Shown here piece by piece: positions 1 through 7,362 of a stretch of 29,330 bases of DNA. The notes under the pieces were generated by a model that saw only the letters and a program-made list of their open reading frames with translations, was not told the DNA's origin and did no database searches. Source of the DNA: Betaproteobacteria bacterium UBA5216 (GTDB taxonomy: Bacteria > Pseudomonadota > Gammaproteobacteria > Burkholderiales > SG8-41); contig DHVE01000120.1 in the NCBI GenBank assembly GCA_002412495.1, positions 1 to 29,330 of the forward strand, read 5' to 3'. The translations under genes and the position numbers were made by a program. How positions within the stretch are numbered: position 1 is the first letter of the stretch; the number at the start of each line of letters is the position of its first letter.

Positions 1-84
1 ATACCACGTTGGACAAGGCTCGGCTTTGCCGCGCGCCGCAACTTCATCTACCATGGCGACAATCCAGCACAAGAGCGCCCGCCC
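1..84. other. Window edge upstream of gentisate dioxygenase, no gene assigned
   Basis: All three forward frames are open here, so the end of an upstream gene cannot be told from a leader. The frame of the dioxygenase is itself open to base 1, so a longer N-terminus cannot be excluded. No clear promoter or terminator is seen. Confidence 0.4.
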
Positions 85-1125
85 GTGTCATCCGTCACTC
101 ACCTTCATCCCGATCTTGCCGGTTTCTCGCGCGACATCCAGCCCCGCAACCTCAATCCGTTGTGGGAACGCACGCAGCGCATGCAACCCGGCTCGGCGTG
201 CGTGCCCGCGCATTGGCGGTACGCCGACACGCGCCCGTTGCTCGCGCGCGCCACCGAACTGATTTCCACGCGTGACGCCGAGCGCCGCGTGCTGGTGCTG
301 GAAAATCCGGCGCTGCGCGGTTCGTACCAAATCACGCAATCGCTGTTCTCAGGCTTGCAAATTATTCTGCCCGGTGAAATCGCGCCGTCGCACCGGCACA
401 CGCCCAATGCGCTGCGCTTCATCATCGAAGGCGAAGGCGCCTACACGACAGTCGACGGCGAACGCACGCCCATGCTGCCGGGTGATTTTGTGCTGACGCC
501 GAACTGGATGTGGCATGACCACGGCAATCTCGGCAACGGGCCGGTTGTATGGCTGGATGGACTGGATACGCCGATCGCACAACTGTTTGGCGCGATATTC
601 CGCGAGAACCATCCGCAGGAGAGTCAGCCGGTGGCGCGCGAAACGGGCGACGCGGCGGCGCGTTACGGCGCGAATCTGCTGCCGGTGGACTACCGTCCCG
701 CCGACTCACGCACGCCGCTGCTGCGCTACCCATATGCGCGCACGCTCGAAGCGCTGGAACAACTGGCGAAAAGCGCACCGCCGCACGCCGCGCACGGCTA
801 CAAGCTGCGCTACATCAATCCGGCCACCGGTGGCCATGTGTTTCCGACCATGGCGGCGTTCATGCAACGGCTGCCGCAAGGCTTCAATGGTCGTGGCGCC
901 CGCAGTACCGATGGCGCAATCTACACCGTGGTTGAAGGCAGCGGCACGGCGCACGTGGGCGACGCTGCGTTCGACTTCGCACCACACGATGTGTTTGTCG
1001 TGCCGCCGTGGCAGCCGCTGCGCTTCGTGGCCACATCCGCTTGCGTGTTGTTCAGTTTTTCGGATCGCGCGGCGCAGGAGGCGCTGGGGTTTTGGCGCGA
1101 GCAGTTGGAAGCGGACGCCGTTTAG
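85..1125 (+). CDS. Gentisate 1,2-dioxygenase (bicupin)
   Basis: The protein of 346 residues should open the gentisate ring to maleylpyruvate with Fe(II) and O2 in the cytoplasm. The N-terminal cupin carries the family's iron site: H103 and H105 in PSHRHTPNALRF, followed by GEGAYTTVDGER and WMWHDHGN (H144, H146). A second cupin near residues 230-330 ends with the FSFSDRAAQEALGFWRE stretch usual in this family. Length fits (about 340-370). The start is GTG at 85, chosen because MSSVTHLHPDLAGFSRDI aligns with the usual short N-terminus; no strong ribosome site is seen and the frame is open further upstream. The next gene, a Bug protein, begins only 4 bases after the stop, so the two are co-transcribed. 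What is seen is the cupin signature; activity on gentisate is the family role. Confidence 0.88.
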   Translation: MSSVTHLHPDLAGFSRDIQPRNLNPLWERTQRMQPGSACVPAHWRYADTRPLLARATELISTRDAERRVLVLENPALRGSYQITQSLFSGLQIILPGEIAPSHRHTPNALRFIIEGEGAYTTVDGERTPMLPGDFVLTPNWMWHDHGNLGNGPVVWLDGLDTPIAQLFGAIFRENHPQESQPVARETGDAAARYGANLLPVDYRPADSRTPLLRYPYARTLEALEQLAKSAPPHAAHGYKLRYINPATGGHVFPTMAAFMQRLPQGFNGRGARSTDGAIYTVVEGSGTAHVGDAAFDFAPHDVFVVPPWQPLRFVATSACVLFSFSDRAAQEALGFWREQLEADAV

Positions 1126-1129
1126 CAAA

Positions 1130-2110
1130 ATGATGTTCAACCACCCGCGTGTCACGATCACACTCGGCACTGCCGCGTTACTAACGCCCGCCCTGTTGCA
1201 AGCGGCCGACATCACCTATCCGCAACGCGCCGTCACCATCATCGTGCCGTCGTCTCCCGGCACCGGCCACGACATCCTCGCGCGCACGCTGGGCCGCAAG
1301 CTCTCCGACCGCTGGGGCACGGGCGTGGTGATCGACAACAAAACCGGCGCCAGTGGCGCCATTGGCGCGGAGTTGACCGCGCGCGCCGCACCCGACGGTC
1401 ATACCGTAATGATGGTCGGCGCCACGTTTGCGATGTATGCCGCACTGAACAAGAACGCGCGCTACGACCCGGTGCGCGGCTTTCAGGCCGTGAACCTCGC
1501 GGCAACCACGCCATTGGTATTCGCGGTGAGCAGCGCCATGCCGACCAAAACGCTGCGTGAATTCACCACGCTCGCCAAGGCCCAGCCCGGCGCGATGCAT
1601 TACGCGTCGCCCGGCAACGGCACGCCGCAGCACCTGGCGATGGAATTGTTCAAGCTGAACGCAGGCATCAACGTTTTGCACGTGCCCTATAAAAGCACGG
1701 CGGCGGCGACGCAGGAACTCGCCGGCGGACACGTGAGCGCCATGATTTTGCCGGCGCACACCGCAGCGCCGCTGGCGAGTGCCAACAAGGTGCGCGTGCT
1801 GGCCGCACTCGGCGCAACGCGCTCGCGGGTATTTCCGGACGCCCCCACGCTGGGCGAGGCGGGCGTGCCCAACGTCGATACCTATGTGTGGTACGGCCTG
1901 ATGGCGCCCGCGGCCACGCCGCGCGATATCGTGCGCAAGCTCAACGACGAGATCAACACGATGCTGAAACTGCCCGACGTGGCAGATGCATTGAGCAAGC
2001 AAGGGCTGACCGTGGTGGGCGGCGAGCCGGAAAAAATGGGCGATCTCGTCAAATCCGAAATGGAACGTTGGACGCGCGTCATCATAGCGGCGAAAATAAA
2101 GGCTGACTGA
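1130..2110 (+). CDS. TctC/Bug-family periplasmic solute-binding protein (1)
   Basis: The 326-residue protein has an N-terminal signal peptide (hydrophobic TLGTAALLTPALLQAA, cut near residue 25). Bug marks follow: SSPGTGHDILAR, DNKTGASGAIG, AAPDGHT, HVPYKS and a C-terminal RWTRVIIAAKIKAD. Bugs bind small carboxylates or amides in the periplasm and hand them to a TctAB-type permease or a sensor. The loop reads PGTG where most copies in this window read PGGG, and it shares SPGNGxPQHLAMEL and the AAKIKAD end with the Bug at 5477, so those two are closest relatives and may bind related ligands. It starts at the ATGATG 4 bases after the gentisate dioxygenase stop. An aromatic acid ligand is inference from context. 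Confidence 0.92.
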   Translation: MMFNHPRVTITLGTAALLTPALLQAADITYPQRAVTIIVPSSPGTGHDILARTLGRKLSDRWGTGVVIDNKTGASGAIGAELTARAAPDGHTVMMVGATFAMYAALNKNARYDPVRGFQAVNLAATTPLVFAVSSAMPTKTLREFTTLAKAQPGAMHYASPGNGTPQHLAMELFKLNAGINVLHVPYKSTAAATQELAGGHVSAMILPAHTAAPLASANKVRVLAALGATRSRVFPDAPTLGEAGVPNVDTYVWYGLMAPAATPRDIVRKLNDEINTMLKLPDVADALSKQGLTVVGGEPEKMGDLVKSEMERWTRVIIAAKIKAD

Positions 2111-2186
2111 GCAGGTGCAGTACTCACCATCGCGGTCGCCATCGGCAAGTCGAGCAAAAAATACATTTTAAAACAAAAGGTTACAA

Positions 2187-3284
2187 ATGAAAGTCATGAA
2201 CGATTGCTGCAAGCTGGATATCTTCCCGCACATTTTCCCGAAAACGTTTTTCGACCGCATGAAGGAAATCGCGGCCACCAACGAGCCGCTCGCCGCCACC
2301 ATCCAGCGCTGGATGAATATCCCCGTGTTGTGGGATCTGGACGCGCGCATCAAGATGATGGGCAAGTTCAACAACTACAAACAAATCCTCACGCTGTCGC
2401 TGCCTGCCATCGAGTATCTCGCCGGGCCGAATGATTCTCCCGCGCTCGCGCGTATCGCCAACGACGGCATGGCGGAAATCGTGCGTGAACGCCCTGATCT
2501 GTTCCCCGCGTTTGTCGCATCGCTGCCGATGAACAATGTCAAAGCCTCGCTCGATGAAATGGATTACGCCATCCGCAAACTCGGCGCCAAGGGCATTCAG
2601 GTGTTCACCAACGTCAACGGCCGTCCACTGGATGAGCTGGAGTTCTACCCGATCTTTGAACGCTGCGTGAAAAAATACGATCTGCCGATCTGGCTGCACC
2701 CGGCGCGCACTTACAAATTCGCCGATTACCCCAGCGAGGATTCATCGAAGTATGAAATCTGGTGGCTGTTCGGCTGGCCCTATGAAACCAGCGCCTGCAT
2801 GGCTCGCATCGTTTTCAGTGGCATGCTGGACAAACTGCCCAACATGAAAATCATCACCCATCATCTGGGCGCCATGGCGCCCTACTTCGACGAGCGCATT
2901 CGCCTCGGCATGTCACAGATGGGCGCACGCACCACACATGCGGACTATCGCACGCTGCTCAAGAATCTATCCAAGCCACCGCTGGAACTCTTCAAGATGT
3001 TCTACGGCGACACGGCGATTAACGGCTCGGCGCCTGCGATTCGCTGCGGGCTGGATTTCTTCGGCGCGGATCACACGCTATTCGGCACGGACTGCCCGTT
3101 CGATCCCGAAGGCGGCCCGTTGTTCATCCGCGACGGCATCAAGGCGATTGATTCACTGAAACTTTCCACCACCACGCGCAACAAGGTCTACTACGGCAAC
3201 GCGATGAAGATGCTACGGCTGGAACCCGAGGTGGCAAAGGTGCCGAAAGTCGCGGTCAAGAAGAAGGCTGCGGCGAAAAAATAA
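2187..3284 (+). CDS. ACMSD/gamma-resorcylate decarboxylase-type amidohydrolase
   Basis: The 365-residue TIM-barrel protein belongs to the Amidohydro_2 family, whose members decarboxylate aromatic or muconate acids or hydrolyse lactones. Visible marks are DIFPHIFP at residues 11-18, WLHPA (H171), IITHHLGAM (H225, H226) and FGTDCPFD (D302). In ACMSD the metal is held by HxH near the N-terminus, a mid-barrel His and a late Asp; here the first His is Phe (F13), while H15, H171 and D302 remain. The C-terminus ends in a Lys/Ala-rich tail (VAVKKKAAAKK), unusual for this fold. It follows the Bug gene by 76 bases and probably closes the gentisate dioxygenase operon. A non-oxidative decarboxylase of a hydroxylated aromatic acid is the likeliest role, but the substrate is unknown. 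Confidence 0.85.
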   Translation: MKVMNDCCKLDIFPHIFPKTFFDRMKEIAATNEPLAATIQRWMNIPVLWDLDARIKMMGKFNNYKQILTLSLPAIEYLAGPNDSPALARIANDGMAEIVRERPDLFPAFVASLPMNNVKASLDEMDYAIRKLGAKGIQVFTNVNGRPLDELEFYPIFERCVKKYDLPIWLHPARTYKFADYPSEDSSKYEIWWLFGWPYETSACMARIVFSGMLDKLPNMKIITHHLGAMAPYFDERIRLGMSQMGARTTHADYRTLLKNLSKPPLELFKMFYGDTAINGSAPAIRCGLDFFGADHTLFGTDCPFDPEGGPLFIRDGIKAIDSLKLSTTTRNKVYYGNAMKMLRLEPEVAKVPKVAVKKKAAAKK

Positions 3285-3290
3285 TCGTGG

Positions 3291-3308
3291 GGCGGGAGTT
3301 ATCCCGCC
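3291..3308. terminator. Hairpin after the amidohydrolase gene, likely terminator
   Basis: A perfect 7-bp stem (GGCGGGA / TCCCGCC) with a 4-base loop lies 6 bases after the stop at 3284, between convergent genes. Only a short run of T (ATTTT) follows 11 bases later, so it is a weak intrinsic terminator or a REP-like stem. Confidence 0.45.
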
Positions 3309-3356
3309 ATCCGTGATTTTCGCGCCTGCAACCAAAGGCGCGAGAAGCGCAGCGTA

Positions 3357-3389
3357 TCCCGCCTTCTGCGCACACCGCAAAAGGCGGGA
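3357..3389. repeat. Inverted repeat between convergent genes
   Basis: TCCCGCCTT at 3357-3365 pairs with AAGGCGGGA at 3381-3389 around a 15-base loop. It shares the GCGGGA core with the hairpin at 3291-3308. It may stop transcription of the dioxygenase beta gene arriving from the right, or be a short palindromic repeat unit. Confidence 0.5.
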
Positions 3390-3399
3390 TGGCCCCGCC

Positions 3400-3882
3400 C
3401 TACAGGATGAAACTCACCGATGCCAGCGAACCCAATTCCATCGCATCGATGATTGCCACGCGCGATGCGATTTTGAAACTCGCGTCGGCCACGCGCAGTT
3501 CATAACGATACTGTCCCACGAACTGGTACACGCTTTCATTGCGGCGAAAGCGATACACGATGAAGTTCGCCTCGATCTTTACGGTTTGCGCGTTCTCCTC
3601 AAGGATACGCACATTGGTAATCAGGCGCCGCGTGCGTGAGCGTGGAAACTCGGCGTGCGCGGTGGTTTTCTTTAATCGCGTCACGCGCGCGCGGATGCGG
3701 TTGATGTCGTCGGCGATGGTGAACAGCGTGTCTTTCGGGTCGCTCGCGGGTTTGTCGTTGGACGGCACGCGATACACCGCGTCGTCGGTCAGCAGCGTGA
3801 GCCATTCGTCGAGCTTCCACGCGTCGAGCAACCCGGCTTCGGCGTAGAGAAAGTCTTCGACTTGCTGGCGGGTGACGGGCAT
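3400..3882 (-). CDS. Aromatic ring-hydroxylating dioxygenase, beta subunit
   Basis: The 160-residue protein has the small cone-shaped fold (SnoaL/NTF2-like) of Rieske dioxygenase beta subunits: an N-terminal helix pair (VEDFLYAEAGLLDAWKLDEW), LLTDDAVYRVP, and a C-terminal QYRYELRVADASFKIASRV. It supports the alpha-subunit hexamer and has no metal of its own. The start is placed at the ATG giving MPVTRQQVED. The frame remains open further upstream only because it runs into an inverted repeat (residues CWALQPNL), so a longer start is rejected. No good ribosome site precedes the ATG. The alpha subunit lies upstream on the same strand, 124 bases away, with a repeat pair between them. Salicylate-5-hydroxylase, benzoate- and phthalate-type enzymes all have such beta subunits, so the substrate is open. 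Confidence 0.87.
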   Translation of the reverse strand: MPVTRQQVEDFLYAEAGLLDAWKLDEWLTLLTDDAVYRVPSNDKPASDPKDTLFTIADDINRIRARVTRLKKTTAHAEFPRSRTRRLITNVRILEENAQTVKIEANFIVYRFRRNESVYQFVGQYRYELRVADASFKIASRVAIIDAMELGSLASVSFIL

Positions 3883-3896
3883 GTCGATCAGTGCCC

Positions 3897-3995
3897 GTAG
3901 GTTGGGCTGCAAAGCCCAACACAATCACCCGTGGCAACCCGCAAACGGTGACGCATGGCAACGCTGTTGGTGTTGGGCTTTGCAGCCCAACCTAC
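3897..3995. repeat. REP/BIME-like inverted pair between dioxygenase subunits
   Basis: Bases 3897-3922 and 3970-3995 are perfect 26-base inverted copies of each other, separated by 47 bases. Each begins from its outer end with GTAGGTTGGGCT and holds an inner palindrome (GTTGGGCTgcaaAGCCCAAC). Paired inverted units of this kind are typical of REP elements spread by RAYT transposases. No RAYT gene is in the window. The pair lies in the 124-base space between the alpha and beta genes. Confidence 0.8.
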
Positions 3996-4006
3996 GGTGT
4001 TGCTTC

Positions 4007-5299
4007 TCATGCCGCGCCCCGCATCAACTTATCCCACTGTATCCAGAACTCACGCAAATGCCGTTCATCGGTATTCAACTGCTCGCCTTCCTTCGCCATG
4101 CCGCGCGTCATTACCGACCATGGCATTTCGCGGTAACTGGCCATGCCCGCCTGCACCGACTCCAGCGCTTCGATGTCATCCGGCGTGGCAAAGCCACCGG
4201 GGCCGTAAAACGTGAGAAAACTATCCAGCCGTATCGCGCGGGCGGCGGGCGTTTCTTCCTTCGGTCCCAGCGCGCAGGCGCGCACCACCATATTGTCCGC
4301 GGCCCGTGGCTCGAAATAACGCACGGTCACCGACGATCCGTCGTTGATCACCAGGTTGGGGAACACCAGCAGGTTGCGGTTGGTGTCTGCCACGCGCGCG
4401 GCGCGGGCTTCGCCAAGGCGCGTGACCAACTCGGCGCGGATGCGTTCGATCTCCGGTTTCGCCGCCTCGCCGTAAATCGGTATCCAGCGCGCCACCGGCC
4501 GGCCGCGAAAATTGATGTTGTCAATCACCGCGTGTCCGTTGCCCAGCACCTTGCCCACGCCGTGCGCCGGTAGCATATGGCCTTTTTCCGGGCGCTTCAT
4601 TTCGACGCCGGAATTTTTCAGGTAATCGAGCCAGGTCGAGTGCGTTGCCGGCAGGTGGTAGTCGTCGAAGCTGTTTTCGGCAAGCAGCTTCCAGTTGGCC
4701 CGGATATCGTATTCCTGACTACCAGGGATGATTTCCATTTCACCCGACGGCGATTGATCGCAGATGAGATCGATATATTCCTTGGCGCCCGCGAGGTAAT
4801 CATCGAGCGACATCACATTGGCGCCCGAGTCAAAATTGAGAAACACAAATCCGCGATAACTCGCCACCTTCGGCGGCGTCTGCAACGCGAATTCGGCGCG
4901 ATTGAAGTTCGGCGGATACGCGCTTTGGCCGGGCAGGCCATAAAGCGCGCCATCGCGATCATACGTCCAGCCGTGATAAAAGCAGGTGAAGTATTTGGCG
5001 TTGCCCTCGGGCTCGCGGCACACCAGCGAGCCGCGATGGCGGCAGGTGTTGAGATACACACGCGCCTCGCCTTTGCTGTCGCGGCAAAAAATCAGCGGCC
5101 GGCCACAAACGGTGCGCGTTCTGAAATCACCCGGCTCGCGCACTTCGGATTCGTGGCCGACGTATATCCAGCAGGTATCGAAAATGCGGCGGCGTTCGAG
5201 TTCGAGTATTTGCGGATCAACCAGCGTGGCGCGGTTGACCGCGAAGTGCATCGCTTCGGGCTGGTTGATGACCCAGGGCGTGTCAGGAGTTTGGTTCAT
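4007..5299 (-). CDS. Rieske aromatic ring-hydroxylating dioxygenase, alpha subunit
   Basis: The 430-residue catalytic subunit uses a Rieske [2Fe-2S] centre and a mononuclear iron to hydroxylate an aromatic ring. The Rieske ligands are C86 and H88 (TCRHRG) and C106 and H109 (CFYHGW). The iron site is H215 and H220 in NSFDDYHLPATH, with D212 as the likely inter-subunit electron bridge and a late Asp in TPDDIEALE (D374 or D375) as third ligand. All key residues are present. The start ATG at 5299 gives the usual N-terminal length. The beta subunit follows downstream. No ferredoxin or reductase gene lies in the window, so electrons must come from elsewhere. A salicylate-type hydroxylase would feed the gentisate dioxygenase, but phthalate or benzoate types fit as well. 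Confidence 0.92.
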   Translation of the reverse strand: MNQTPDTPWVINQPEAMHFAVNRATLVDPQILELERRRIFDTCWIYVGHESEVREPGDFRTRTVCGRPLIFCRDSKGEARVYLNTCRHRGSLVCREPEGNAKYFTCFYHGWTYDRDGALYGLPGQSAYPPNFNRAEFALQTPPKVASYRGFVFLNFDSGANVMSLDDYLAGAKEYIDLICDQSPSGEMEIIPGSQEYDIRANWKLLAENSFDDYHLPATHSTWLDYLKNSGVEMKRPEKGHMLPAHGVGKVLGNGHAVIDNINFRGRPVARWIPIYGEAAKPEIERIRAELVTRLGEARAARVADTNRNLLVFPNLVINDGSSVTVRYFEPRAADNMVVRACALGPKEETPAARAIRLDSFLTFYGPGGFATPDDIEALESVQAGMASYREMPWSVMTRGMAKEGEQLNTDERHLREFWIQWDKLMRGAA

Positions 5300-5476
5300 G
5301 GCCTGATTAAAACCGCGCGCGGCGGGGTTGTCAATTTTCGTATGTCAGCGAGGCTTTGCTGCATAATAGCGGCGGCGAAAACCCACTCCGTCATTCCCGC
5401 GAAAGCGGGAATGACAGGGACGGGGTTTTTGTTTTATTTAATCCGCCTTGGCAAATCATCGACAACCGAAAGACCA
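5300..5476. promoter_or_regulatory. Divergent intergenic region with a palindrome
   Basis: This 177-base region separates the minus-strand dioxygenase operon from the plus-strand Bug gene and must hold both promoters. On the minus strand TATTAT in the region 5361-5370 is a possible -10 box. Between 5431 and 5441 an AT-rich TTTTATTTAAT stretch could serve the plus strand. Neither has a convincing -35 box. Confidence 0.4.
5390..5415. repeat. GTCATTCCCGC palindromic repeat
   Basis: GTCATTCCCGC, a GAAA loop and GCGGGAATGAC form a perfect 11-bp stem. This is a common dispersed palindrome of betaproteobacterial genomes. A related, less perfect unit is at 20969-20998. Confidence 0.75.
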
Positions 5477-6448
5477 ATGAACACCGCTTCCCTTCGTATT
5501 CTGGCCGCCGCATCGTGCCTACTCAGCTTCAGCGCTGTCGCACAGGAAGCCACGTTCCCCATCCGCACCGTGCAAATCGTCGTGCCCTACACCCCCGGCA
5601 CCGGCGCGGACATTCTCGCGCGCATTCTCGGCCCGCGTTTGGCCGAACGCTGGAAAACCAGTGTAATCACCGACAACCGCGCGGGCGCGACCGGCAATAT
5701 CGGCACTGACTTTGTTGCGAAGGCCGCGCCAGACGGGCATACCGTGCTATTCACCGCCACCTCGTTCGGCACCACGCCCGCGCTCACCACCAAACTGCCG
5801 TTCGACCCGGTGAAGAGTTTCGCGCCAGTATCGCTGGTGGCGACGAGTTCGATGTCGCTGGTGGTGCATCCGCAGTTGCCGGTGAAATCACTGAAGGAAT
5901 TCATCGCACTTGCGCAACGCCAGCCGGGCAAGCTACTTTATTGCTCGCCGGGCAACGGCGGGCCGCAGCATCTGGCCATGGAACTGATCAAACTCGAGAC
6001 CAAAACCGATCTGGTGCATGTGCCGTACAAAGGCTCCGGCGGCGCGCTCACCGATCTGATGGGCGGCCACGTGCAGGCGATGGTGGTGTCGCTGCAAACT
6101 GTTGCGCCGTTCGTGCAAAACGGCCGGCTGCACATGCTGGCGATACTCGGCGCGGAACGTTCGCCCTCGTTTCCGAATGTGTCCACCATCAGGGAGCAGG
6201 GACTTGCCAATCTCGAAGTCGAAACCTGGTACGGCATACTTGCGCCGGCGGCAACACCGCAGGCAGCCATCGCAAAAATAAATTCGGAGTTACATGCATT
6301 GCTGCAACTGCCGGATATCCGCGAGCAACTCGCCAAGCAAGGCATGAACGCGGCGGGCGGCCCGCCGGAGCGCTTGGGCAATCTGGTCAAGAACGAACTC
6401 ACGCGCTGGGCGCGCGTGGTGAATGCGGCAAAGATAAAAGCGGATTGA
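5477..6448 (+). CDS. TctC/Bug-family periplasmic solute-binding protein (2)
   Basis: The 323-residue protein has a clear signal peptide (RILAAASCLLSFSAVAQ, cut after AVA). Bug marks are YTPGTGADILAR, DNRAGATGNIG, AAPDGHT and HVPYKG. It is the closest relative of the Bug at 1130: both have PGTG, SPGNGxPQHLAMEL and end in AAKIKAD. The ATG at 5477 is chosen because it begins the signal peptide; the open frame continues about 900 bases upstream only as an antisense shadow of the dioxygenase alpha gene. It diverges from the dioxygenase operon and lies upstream of the class II aldolase gene, so it probably binds the aromatic acid handled by these enzymes. That ligand is inference. Confidence 0.92.
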   Translation: MNTASLRILAAASCLLSFSAVAQEATFPIRTVQIVVPYTPGTGADILARILGPRLAERWKTSVITDNRAGATGNIGTDFVAKAAPDGHTVLFTATSFGTTPALTTKLPFDPVKSFAPVSLVATSSMSLVVHPQLPVKSLKEFIALAQRQPGKLLYCSPGNGGPQHLAMELIKLETKTDLVHVPYKGSGGALTDLMGGHVQAMVVSLQTVAPFVQNGRLHMLAILGAERSPSFPNVSTIREQGLANLEVETWYGILAPAATPQAAIAKINSELHALLQLPDIREQLAKQGMNAAGGPPERLGNLVKNELTRWARVVNAAKIKAD

Positions 6449-6481
6449 CGGTAAAACCGCAGAAAATATCTATACCAACAA

Positions 6482-6594
6482 CCGTCATTCTGGCGCAGGC
6501 CAGAATCCAGCGAGTTCAATCATGCGAAGCATCTTGAATTCAGATCCTTCGGATCGAATGACGCACTGGATTCTGGCCTGCGCCAGAATGACGG
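6482..6594. repeat. BIME-like element with 29-base inverted arms
   Basis: Bases 6482-6510 and 6566-6594 are perfect inverted copies (29 bases). Each arm is itself a near-palindrome (ATTCTGG gccagg-type centre CCAGAAT). The central part holds smaller inverted stretches (GATCCTTCGGATC at 6543-6555). It fills most of the space between the Bug and aldolase genes and could form a long hairpin in the transcript. Confidence 0.8.
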
Positions 6595-6630
6595 CGATAC
6601 ATACAACCATATGTTTTTAAAGAGGAATAT

Positions 6631-7362
6631 ATGAACCAAATCGAAGACCTCGTCGCCGCCTATCGCATACTGGCCGAACATCAGGTGATTGACGGTTACG
6701 GCCACGTCAGCGTGCGTTCCGCGAAAAATCCCAACCGTTATTTTCTGGCCGGGCACATCGCACCGGAACTGGTGCGCGAAGAGCACATCATTGAATACGA
6801 TCTCGACAGCAATCCGCAGGATGCCAACGGGCGCGAGTCGGTGCGTGAACGTTTTATTCATGGCGAAATTTTCAAAACGCGTCCCGAAGTGATGTCGGTG
6901 GTGCACACGCATTCGCAATCGGTGGTGCCGTTTTCGATTACCACCGCCACGCTGAAGCCGATTTTTCATATGGCCGCGTTTATCGGCCACGGTGTGCCGA
7001 ACTGGGATATCGCCGATGCGCAACAAGGCACCGATATGCTGGTGAAAACACCTTATCTCGGCGCGCACCTCGCGAAGTTCGTCGCGGACAAACCGGCTGC
7101 GTTGCTGCGTGGACACGGCGCGGTGGTGGTGGGCGAATCACTTGCGCGCTCGGTCGGGCGCAGCATTTATCTTGAAATGAGCGCCAAGATGCAAATTCAG
7201 GCGCAGTTGCTGGCGGGCGTGGGCGGCAAGCTGCTGACGCTGCATGATTCCGAAATCGCAGCCTCGGTACCCGCGCAAAACTACAACCGCGCGTGGCCCA
7301 TGTGGCGCGCGCGGGCGCTGGCGCAAGTGGCGGCGGAGAAAACCCTGCGGGATTATTTGTAA
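6631..7362 (+). CDS. Class II aldolase/adducin family protein
   Basis: The 243-residue protein has the class II aldolase fold with divalent-metal ligands H92 and H94 (VVHTHSQ) and H162 (LRGHGAV), and an acidic residue E79 in FIHGEIF where the catalytic Glu normally lies. It starts at the ATG following AAAGAGGAATAT, a good ribosome site. Family members are sugar-phosphate aldolases, but also decarboxylases of aromatic acids such as 3,4-dihydroxyphthalate 2-decarboxylase in phthalate degradation. Next to a Rieske dioxygenase and a Bug transporter protein, an aromatic decarboxylase is more likely than a sugar aldolase; this is inference. Probably co-transcribed with the Bug upstream across the BIME-like element. 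No second aldolase-pathway gene is present. Confidence 0.85.
   Translation: MNQIEDLVAAYRILAEHQVIDGYGHVSVRSAKNPNRYFLAGHIAPELVREEHIIEYDLDSNPQDANGRESVRERFIHGEIFKTRPEVMSVVHTHSQSVVPFSITTATLKPIFHMAAFIGHGVPNWDIADAQQGTDMLVKTPYLGAHLAKFVADKPAALLRGHGAVVVGESLARSVGRSIYLEMSAKMQIQAQLLAGVGGKLLTLHDSEIAASVPAQNYNRAWPMWRARALAQVAAEKTLRDYL

Noticed and set aside
515..1129. N-terminal extension of the Bug at 1130
   Set aside because: It overlaps the gentisate dioxygenase in another frame and the product's signal peptide begins at 1130.
3883..3924. Longer start of the dioxygenase beta subunit
   Set aside because: The added residues come from the REP-like repeat at 3897-3922.
3897..3995. CRISPR-like repeat-spacer unit
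   Set aside because: Only two copies, in inverse orientation, and each palindromic; no array and no cas gene.
4577..5476. Long N-terminal extension of the Bug at 5477
   Set aside because: This part is antisense to the Rieske alpha gene; the signal peptide starts at 5477.
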